Position numbers and translations under genes: made by a program
Shown here: positions 7,849 to 12,713 of the stretch, in pieces
Position numbering within the stretch: position 1 is the first letter of the stretch
Layout of the letters: each line of letters starts with the position of its first letter
The notes under the pieces: model-generated
Seen by the model: the letters and a program-made list of their open reading frames with translations, nothing else
The model's database searches: none
Told to the model about the DNA's origin: nothing
Assembly: GCA_900553145.1 (NCBI GenBank)
Contig: USCL01000059.1
Coordinates: 1 to 15,904 of the forward strand
From: an uncultured Desulfovibrio sp.
GTDB lineage: Bacteria; Desulfobacterota; Desulfovibrionia; Desulfovibrionales; Desulfovibrionaceae
Reading direction: 5' to 3'
Length of the DNA stretch: 15,904 nt

Positions 7849-8055
7849 GAGGAACCTCCATACTGAATTTTTCAAAGTGTATCATGACATTTTTCAACAC
7901 GGTCTGTAGACGTCGAAAACATACTCCAATAACGTCTAAGAAAACCTCGCAAGAATAAATGAGGACCATATTTTTTTGCTTGACAGGTTTTAAGTTTATT
8001 GGATTTTTTAGGGAGGGGCTTTTATAAAATATAAATATCCAGCATAGATAAAAAG
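7849..8055. promoter_or_regulatory. AT-rich intergenic leader upstream of alpA with an inverted repeat
   Basis: No coding frame is supported in these ~200 bases. TAGACGT (7907-7913) and ACGTCTA (7932-7938) form a 7-bp inverted repeat with an 18-nt spacer, 60-90 bp upstream of the alpA start. This is a plausible operator for a small regulator. I find no convincing -35/-10 pair toward alpA. The element function is a guess from position. Confidence 0.25.
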
Positions 8056-8092
8056 CGGCCCTGTCCGAGACGGAATCTCTGGTATAGGGCCG
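8051..8092 (-). terminator. Intrinsic terminator after the integrase remnant
   Basis: CGGCCCT (8056-8062) and AGGGCCG (8086-8092) make a 7-bp GC-rich stem, with CCG/CGG able to pair in the loop. Read on the - strand the stem is followed by C and a run of five T (complement of 8050-8055). It lies about 20 bp past the integrase stop, which fits its original role as the integrase terminator. Confidence 0.6.
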
Positions 8093-8109
8093 GGGGTGTG
8101 TCTTGGCTT

Positions 8110-8280
8110 TTATGATGCCGATTGTGCCTGTTCGCGTAATGTGTCCAGATAGTCAGCGTGAGCCTTGAACCACACGTTGCCGTTCCGGCAGATACTCGGC
8201 CTAGTTGTAGGCAGCGCAGACACTGTTGCGCTCACAATGAACAAGCTGACGCTCTATCCAGTCCGCGAAATAACATGCTA
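8110..8280 (-). pseudogene. int: C-terminal remnant of a P4-type tyrosine integrase
   Basis: Only the last ~55 codons can be recognised. One frame reads ADWIERQLVHCERNSV, then AAYN, TAG (8201-8203) and AEYLPERQRVVQ. A +1 shift at CAAGGCT (8161-8167) then moves the match to AHADYLDTLREQAQSAS, ending in TAA at 8110-8112. The pattern ERQLxHxERNxVxAAYNxAEYLPER followed by ADYLD is the hallmark C-terminus of P4-family integrases, and the Tyr of AAYN is the catalytic nucleophile. One nonsense codon, one frameshift and loss of the ~350 upstream residues (His/Arg active-site residues and arm-binding domain) make this a dead fragment. The toxin gene abuts its broken end. It indicates that an integrative island once had an end here; the attachment site is not visible. 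Confidence 0.75.
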
Positions 8281-8334
8281 AATAGACATCTTTGGACTTC
8301 TAGGACTGCCTGAGTGACTTCAATGTGAAATGCT

Positions 8335-8625
8335 CTAATACCCCACTTCTTTCTGGTGTTTCACAGCGAGAATCAGAATAGAGTCGTAGCCCACTTCATA
8401 AATCAGCACGCAACCTGTAACGTCAAATGGGAAAATCAATTCCCGGTGCTCCGGGTCGAGATCGTCGGTCGACCTGCCAGCTTCAGGAAATCGGGCTAAT
8501 ACGGCGGCATGTTTTTTTGTGGCCCATGCAGCGGCCATAGCCGTTTCCCTGTCTCTTTCGGCCAGGAACCTGTAAGTCTTCTGCACTCCCCAGATGGCGT
8601 TCTCCGACCATTTCAGATATGGCAT
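8335..8625 (-). CDS. ParE/RelE-type toxin of a toxin-antitoxin pair
   Basis: The 96-residue product begins MPYLKWS and ends AVKHQKEVGY, with the central pattern LARFPEAGR followed by a DLDPEHRELIFPF segment. This is the ParE-family plan: a Trp-Ser N-terminal strand, two helices carrying YRFLAER, then four strands. The ATG at 8623-8625 is chosen because GGAG precedes it by 6 nt and the MPxLxW start matches relatives. A GTG at 8635-8637 would add four residues. ParE toxins inhibit DNA gyrase, while RelE relatives cleave mRNA; the sequence alone does not decide the target, though the C-terminal RHxxEAGY-like end resembles ParE. The frame is intact although the antitoxin just upstream is frameshifted, which is unusual. 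The frame may be silent, weakened by substitutions, or neutralised by another antitoxin elsewhere. Confidence 0.8.
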   Translation of the reverse strand: MPYLKWSENAIWGVQKTYRFLAERDRETAMAAAWATKKHAAVLARFPEAGRSTDDLDPEHRELIFPFDVTGCVLIYEVGYDSILILAVKHQKEVGY

Positions 8626-8656
8626 TTGATGCTCCACGTCATGTCCTTAGGCCAGT

Positions 8657-8910
8657 TCAATCGAGCCAGCCGTCAACTTCTTCTCCAGTCAGATGCAAAC
8701 CGGTGAGCATAAAATGCTCGTGAGCGGCACGGGCCTCCTGACGTAGAGACTCTCGCTGTTCTTCCAATCCACATAGGACTCGGTGTCTCTCAGCATGATG
8801 CCGTGGGCTGACTGGTTTCGGGCCTCGGCAAGACTCTTTATCCTCTCCCGTAATGCTTGCGGGAGCTTCGAGGAAAGCGGCACATGACTCAAGGCCAGTG
8901 CCGCTTTCAT
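8657..8910 (-). pseudogene. Ribbon-helix-helix (ParD/CopG-type) antitoxin with a frameshift
   Basis: The frame starting at the ATG 8908-8910 reads SSKLPQALRERIKSLAEARN and then ESYVDW, a ribbon-helix-helix DNA-binding domain. After the Trp codon near 8768 it drifts into nonsense and stops at 8689 (73 residues). The natural continuation, EQRESLRQEARAAHEHF then LTGEEVDGWLD, is in the adjacent frame and ends in TGA at 8657-8659. The total is 254 nt, one short of a whole 85 codons, so a single-base deletion in GGAAGAACAG (about 8756-8766) explains it. The lost part is the toxin-binding tail; the DNA-binding half would still be made. The toxin gene follows 31 nt downstream, as in a normal parDE operon. 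A sequencing error or programmed frameshifting could also produce this picture. Confidence 0.75.
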
Positions 8911-8997
8911 ATCGGTTCAGTGGACGCCATCTCAACATCCGAACGGAAAACGCGGCTCGGAGACGGCAAAGAACGCGTTTATCGGGGTGATTGAACG

Positions 8998-9027
8998 CTT
9001 TCCGGCCCGGGCGGGCTTCCGGGAAAG
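8998..9027 (-). terminator. GC-rich hairpin just after the stop of the 920-residue GGDEF-EAL gene
   Basis: CTTTCC (8998-9003) pairs with GGAAAG (9022-9027), and GCCCG (9005-9009) with CGGGC (9012-9016) inside it. It starts 3 nt past the TAG at 9030-9032 on the - strand. There is no T tract beyond CGTTC, so it is only a weak terminator or 3' stabilising hairpin. Confidence 0.35.
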
Positions 9028-9029
9028 GC

Positions 9030-11792
9030 CTATGCGCACCTTCCGGACGGGGGGAGGCCCTCCGGCACAGGGCGGGCCACGGCATACTTTTTCTCGTATT
9101 CCTCAACCGGGATCGGGCGGCTGAACAAAAAGCCCTGCACGATCCGCACGCCGCATTCCTTCAGCACCGCCAGCTGCTTTTCGTCCTCGACCCCTTCCGC
9201 GATCAGCCGGATGTCCATCTTCCGGCACATCCCCACCATCGCCTCGACCACCGTCCGCGCGTTCCCGTTGATCATGATGTCCTTCACGAACCCCCTGTCG
9301 ATTTTCAGGGCGTCGAAGGTCGCCATGGACAGCAGCGCCAGATTGGAGCTCTCGATGCCGAAGTCGTCGATGGAAACCTGAAAGCCCGCCGCCCTTACCC
9401 GGTCGATCTGCGCCTTCAGCTTCTTATAATCCACGTTGTTGAGGCTTTCCGTGACTTCGATTTCCAGATACGCCTTGGACAGCCCGTATGTGCCGCAGAT
9501 GGCGTCCAGCCGTTCTACAAAGGAGGCTTCCATAAAGGAACACCGCGAAAAATTACAGGAAATCGGAAACGGGGATTCCCCTTGCCCGCTCCATTCCCGT
9601 ATCTTGGCGCAGACGGATTCAAACACATGGAAGTCCACCTTGCTGATCAGCCGGGAGTCTTCCAAGATGGGGATGAACGCGTCCGGAGAGACGATCTGGC
9701 CGTCGTCGTCCCGGTAGCGCACCAGCGCCTCCGCGCCCACCGCCTGCCGGGTTTCCGTGTCCACCTTGGGCTGGAGGTACAGCAGGAACCGGTTGTCCGC
9801 CATCTTTTCCCGCAGCAGATCGGGGTCGGTCAGATGGCGGGCGGAGTCGGTATGATGGCGGTAACGCCCCGACGGCTGGTGGTTGCGGTAGAAGGCCTTC
9901 TTGTCGGCATACATGATCTCGTCCGCCTCGGCGATCACGGCGGGAAGGTTCCCGCAGTCCTCCGCCCACTGGGTCCCAATCGCGGCCCGGCATGTCTCGC
10001 CCTGAAAATTGTTCCGCAGCTCGCGGACGATCTCATAAAAGCCTGTCTTGCCTATCCCGGTATAAATGATGACGAATTCATCGCCCCCTATCCGATAGAA
10101 GGAACCCTTCTTGCAGATTCTCCGGATGGTCTGGGCGCACCGCGTCAGCACCCGGTCGCCCGCGGCATGGCCGAAGTGGTCGTTGACCTCCTTGAGCCCA
10201 TTGACGTCAAGGTAGATCACGCCCACGGGGACGTTCTGGCCGGTCAGCCCGTTGACGTCCTGTATGTAGCGGTTCCTGTTGTGAAAAGAGGTCAGCGTGT
10301 CCTGATAGCTCAGTTTGGAGAGCAGCTCCTCGTCCTCGTTCCTGCGTATCGCCAGCATCAGGAAGTAACGGAGGGTCTGGAGGAAGGCGGCCGCGTTTTC
10401 CAAGTGTTCCCGGGGCGGGTTGTCCAGCCCGATGCAGCCGTCCACCTTCCCTTCGCGCTCCAGCGGCACAAGGACGGCGCGCTCGATCCCCTGAGCGGCA
10501 AGGAGCTCATAGCCCTGCACCAGCGTCCCCTTGAGGTCTTCCACATCGGCGATGATCAGGTTTTCCTGGCTGCGGAATATGTCGAACCACATGGTGAATT
10601 CAGTCTGGGGAAGGTTTTGCAGGTTATGGATCTGCGGCTCCACGCCTTGCGCGCACCATTCGGCCGTATTGGAAAAGCTCTCACCCTGAAACTGGAAAAC
10701 ATAGGCGCGCCCCGCCGAAAACAGCTTCCCCACCTGTTCCAGCACATACCCGGTGGCCTGCGCCATATTATGGTTGCGGTGGAGTTCCCTGAGGCACTCC
10801 ACCAATACCCTGTCGCGCTCCAGACGGTCCCGCATCTCTTTCTTTTCGTTGGCCGTCTCGGTGATGTCGAAGGCGATCTCCATCCTCGCCCTGCGGCCTT
10901 CCCATTCCATGAGGCGATCTTTGAGCAGGTAATGCCGCTTGGTGAGGGAATTTGTAAATTCCCATGTGTACGTTTCATTCGCCTTCATGAGCGGGATATT
11001 GCAGAACGGGCAAGGCGCGTCGCGCCCCTGCAATGCCTCATAGCATTTCATGCCCCGCCTTTCGTCGAGGCGGAACGTCTTTTTCCCCACGTCGTTGATG
11101 AACAGCAGATCATAGGTATCTATGTCGGATACGTACATCAGTTCCGTTATCTCGTTCATGGGGACGAGGAGCTCCTGAGACAGCCGCGACAGGTGCTCGC
11201 TCTTCTGGCGGTTCTCTTCCTCGGCTTCTTCAAGCCGCTTCCGCCTTTTTTCGTGATAGAAGGCCGACAGCGCGCTGAGCGACGCCAAAAAGATAAAGGC
11301 CAGGTTCATGTAGAGCAAGGCGTTCTTCGCGCTCTGCACGCTTTTTTCCGTGAAGAGTTCGGCCGCCAGGACGGTACGGTCCGCCAAGGCGAAATATTCC
11401 TCGCTCAGGTGCAGCAGGGCCTCCCCGGAGCCGCCGTTCCTGTGCCGGATGATTTCGGCTTTGATCTCCGCCCATCCTTCCTTCATCTTTGCCAGCAGCT
11501 CCTGAAACTCGGCGCTCGGCAGCCGGATCAGGTCAAGCTCGTCGCTGCCGTCCGAAAGGCCGGACAAGATCCCGTCGAGCCGTACGATCAGCGTATCGTC
11601 GGGAAGCTGGCTCAGCTCTTTTTTGACCAGCCGCTGCGTGGCCCCGCGGACGATCCCGGTGTAATTGATGACACGGGCGTCGCCCTGCAGGCTTTTGATG
11701 AAATCGATCGAAAGCACCCCGGTCAGCAGCAACGCTACACTCAAAAGCGTTGGGACGGCTTTTCCCTGCAACGTCGTCAAAATTCTCTTCAT
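9030..11792 (-). CDS. Membrane-anchored PAS-GAF-GGDEF-EAL cyclic-di-GMP enzyme
   Basis: The 920-residue protein has a transmembrane helix at ~12-33 and a helical periplasmic stretch at ~35-155. That stretch opens with RGATQRLVKKEL, reminiscent of the PilJ-type four-helix sensor. A second membrane helix lies at ~159-179, followed by a short coiled-coil-like linker. A PAS-like domain (~215-310) contains CPFC (261-264), and a GAF-like domain spans ~335-480. The GGDEF domain (~490-635) has LDVNGLKEVNDHFGHAAGD and an exact GGDEF at 569-573. The inhibitory RxxD site is absent (CKKG occupies that position). The EAL domain (~655-900) keeps EALVR (688-692), CNFS, EVTES, DDFG (809-812), KID, AEGVE and QGF, so both synthesis and hydrolysis of c-di-GMP look possible. 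Loop 6 reads DDFGIESSN rather than DDFGTGYSS. GGGGGA about 9 nt upstream of the ATG is the likely ribosome binding site. Which activity dominates in vivo cannot be read from sequence. Confidence 0.9.
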   Translation of the reverse strand: MKRILTTLQGKAVPTLLSVALLLTGVLSIDFIKSLQGDARVINYTGIVRGATQRLVKKELSQLPDDTLIVRLDGILSGLSDGSDELDLIRLPSAEFQELLAKMKEGWAEIKAEIIRHRNGGSGEALLHLSEEYFALADRTVLAAELFTEKSVQSAKNALLYMNLAFIFLASLSALSAFYHEKRRKRLEEAEEENRQKSEHLSRLSQELLVPMNEITELMYVSDIDTYDLLFINDVGKKTFRLDERRGMKCYEALQGRDAPCPFCNIPLMKANETYTWEFTNSLTKRHYLLKDRLMEWEGRRARMEIAFDITETANEKKEMRDRLERDRVLVECLRELHRNHNMAQATGYVLEQVGKLFSAGRAYVFQFQGESFSNTAEWCAQGVEPQIHNLQNLPQTEFTMWFDIFRSQENLIIADVEDLKGTLVQGYELLAAQGIERAVLVPLEREGKVDGCIGLDNPPREHLENAAAFLQTLRYFLMLAIRRNEDEELLSKLSYQDTLTSFHNRNRYIQDVNGLTGQNVPVGVIYLDVNGLKEVNDHFGHAAGDRVLTRCAQTIRRICKKGSFYRIGGDEFVIIYTGIGKTGFYEIVRELRNNFQGETCRAAIGTQWAEDCGNLPAVIAEADEIMYADKKAFYRNHQPSGRYRHHTDSARHLTDPDLLREKMADNRFLLYLQPKVDTETRQAVGAEALVRYRDDDGQIVSPDAFIPILEDSRLISKVDFHVFESVCAKIREWSGQGESPFPISCNFSRCSFMEASFVERLDAICGTYGLSKAYLEIEVTESLNNVDYKKLKAQIDRVRAAGFQVSIDDFGIESSNLALLSMATFDALKIDRGFVKDIMINGNARTVVEAMVGMCRKMDIRLIAEGVEDEKQLAVLKECGVRIVQGFLFSRPIPVEEYEKKYAVARPVPEGLPPSGRCA

Positions 11793-11935
11793 CGGTACAG
11801 TTCCCCCGGAAGTGTCCCAGTCATGCGCACATATGCTGTTTTTCCGCCGCGCTGCCCAAAGCCCCTGCGAGGGACATCAGAGGCGGGCACCCTCCGGCAC
11901 CGGTGACATCTGGTCGCATGCCGGGCCATCATGGA

Positions 11936-11952
11936 CAAGCCGCCCCGGCTTG
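11936..11952. repeat. Short hairpin next to the receiver-domain fragment
   Basis: CAAGCCG (11936-11942) and CGGCTTG (11946-11952) pair perfectly over 7 bp with a CCC loop, immediately after the TAG of the receiver fragment on the - strand. There is no T tract. The ~160 bases between this fragment and the 920-residue gene hold no coding frame I can support, and no clear promoter. Confidence 0.4.
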
Positions 11953-12183
11953 CTACAGGCTTTTGCTGATGCCGCCCATATACTTTTTCAAAACGTTGCT
12001 GATTTCCTCAAGGGCAATGGGCTTGGTTATATAATCATCCATGCCCGCTGTATATGCCTTATCCATGTCTTCCACAAAGGCATTTGCGGACATGGCGACA
12101 ATCGGAATATGGCTTGCGCCCTGCGATTGTTCCATTTGCCGTATCAAACGTAGCTTTAGCCATTGAAGACTCCTCTTGGACAT
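11953..12183 (-). pseudogene. C-terminal half of a response-regulator receiver domain (fragment)
   Basis: The readable part, LIRQMEQSQGASHIPIVAMSANAF then AGMDDYITKPIALEEISNVLKKYM, is the second half of a CheY-like receiver as found at the end of hybrid histidine kinases. It includes the conserved Ser of AMSAN and the switch Lys of TKPI. The first half, with the acidic pocket and phospho-acceptor Asp, is missing. Just upstream, where MDGYEATRLIR is expected, the DNA shows only degraded traces (CAATGGCTAAAGCTACG) that need several small deletions to explain, so the nominal ATG at 12183 is probably fortuitous. The fragment is AT-richer than the EAL genes on either side and is capped upstream by a terminator. 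It looks like the leftover of a deleted sensor kinase gene; expression of a 76-residue peptide is unlikely to be meaningful. Confidence 0.7.
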
Positions 12184-12204
12184 GAGACACTACCCCGAAA
12201 ACAA

Positions 12205-12214
12205 ACAAATTTGT
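12205..12214. repeat. 10-bp perfect palindrome
   Basis: ACAAATTTGT is self-complementary and lies in the AT-rich gap between the terminator at 12223 and the receiver fragment. It could be a small operator, but AT-rich palindromes of this length also occur by chance. Confidence 0.2.
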
Positions 12215-12222
12215 ATAAATAA

Positions 12223-12261
12223 AAAAAGGCCACCAGGTAATACATACTTGGTAGCCTTTTT
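12223..12261. terminator. Bidirectional intrinsic terminator
   Basis: AAAAAGGC (12223-12230) pairs with GCCTTTTT (12254-12261). Inside, ACCA pairs with TGGT and GTA with TAC around an ATACA loop. The stem is flanked by T runs in both directions (T5 on +, T7 on -), the classical bidirectional terminator. On the - strand it isolates the receiver fragment and the 920-residue gene from the operon to the right. Confidence 0.8.
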
Positions 12262-12353
12262 ATTGAAACAATGGGGGTACTAAAGAATAACGTTTATAAG
12301 CAAGGCCTAAGAGAGAGCATGTGGATTTCCTACTCAAAGACACGCTAAACTTT

Positions 12354-12404
12354 AAAAAAATATCCAGCCGTGAGAACAAGCCCCTCAAAAAAACAGGGGG
12401 CTGG
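12354..12404 (-). terminator. Intrinsic terminator with T7 tract
   Basis: CCAGCC (12364-12369) and GGCTGG (12399-12404) pair. On the - strand this stem is followed by AT and seven T (complement of 12354-12360). A nested hairpin, CCCCT with AGGGG around a CAAAAAAAC loop, can form instead. It would end transcripts from the 900-residue EAL gene or from the local promoter at 12455-12483. Confidence 0.6.
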
Positions 12405-12448
12405 TGTCCTTTTCGTAAGAAAACGCCCGTAACGGATAACCACTATTA
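12354..12448 (-). ncRNA. Candidate small RNA or short leader between the two EAL genes
   Basis: A good sigma70-type promoter (12455-12483, - strand) would start transcription near 12448. An intrinsic terminator ending at the T run 12360-12354 lies about 90 nt downstream. No ribosome binding site with a conserved-looking reading frame is apparent between them. The transcript could fold as alternative hairpins: AGCCCCC with GGGGCT, or CCAGCC with GGCTGG. I recognise no known RNA family. The alternative is that this is only the terminator of the 900-residue gene with a chance promoter-like match in front. Confidence 0.3.
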
Positions 12449-12454
12449 GGTTTT

Positions 12455-12483
12455 AACATACGGCAAGGGCCAGCGGAAGTCAA
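12455..12483 (-). promoter_or_regulatory. Sigma70-like promoter
   Basis: On the - strand TTGACT (12478-12483) and TATGTT (12455-12460) are separated by exactly 17 nt. It points toward the terminator at 12404-12354 rather than toward a long gene. Confidence 0.4.
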
Positions 12484-12540
12484 GAAGGCGTTAGAGCACT
12501 CCGGGATCATGCACCGTTGCAACCGTTTGACCATGCGGAG

Positions 12541-12713
12541 CCGACCCGGCGGGCGCCCCTTGCGGGCCCCGTGGCGAGCTGCGCCCTGAGTTCCAGTTTT
12601 TCGGCCGTCCGCACGCCCCTTGCGGGGCCGGCGGGCGCAATCCGCCACGGGGCGGCGGGCCGCAAGGCGCCGGCTGCCCGTGGAAAAGGCAGCGGCCGGA
12701 CACGCGCCGGGGG
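12541..12713. repeat. GC-rich repeat stretch downstream of the 900-residue EAL gene
   Basis: The ~450 bases 12262-12713 contain no gene I can support. Their right part is very GC-rich. The 13-mer CGCCCCTTGCGGG occurs at 12554-12566 and 12614-12626. CGGCGGGCGC occurs at 12547-12556 and 12629-12638. CCCCGTGGCG (12567-12576) and CGCCACGGGG (12643-12652) are perfect inverted repeats. GCTGCC and GGCAGC make a further hairpin near 12672-12693. As a 3' untranslated region it would be heavily folded. No T tract follows, so termination here is not evident. Confidence 0.5.

Noticed and set aside
7980..8008. TTGACA on the + strand as a promoter
   Set aside because: No -10 box lies at the right spacing (ATTTTT is found) and no + strand gene follows.
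6953..8280. Stop-codon reassignment explaining the in-frame stops in tnpA, alpA and int
   Set aside because: TAG, TAA and TGA all occur as interruptions, frameshifts are also present, and intact neighbours end normally at the same codons. Ordinary decay explains it better.
8657..9106. 149-codon frame on the - strand as a single protein
   Set aside because: Only its last ~37 codons look like protein (the antitoxin tail). The first part is Pro/Arg-rich and overlaps the 3' end of the GGDEF-EAL gene in another frame.
8991..11906. 971-codon open frame on the + strand
   Set aside because: It is antisense to the GGDEF-EAL gene and shows low-complexity, His/Arg/Pro/Gly-rich composition without domains. 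GC-rich genes commonly leave such long frames open on the opposite strand.
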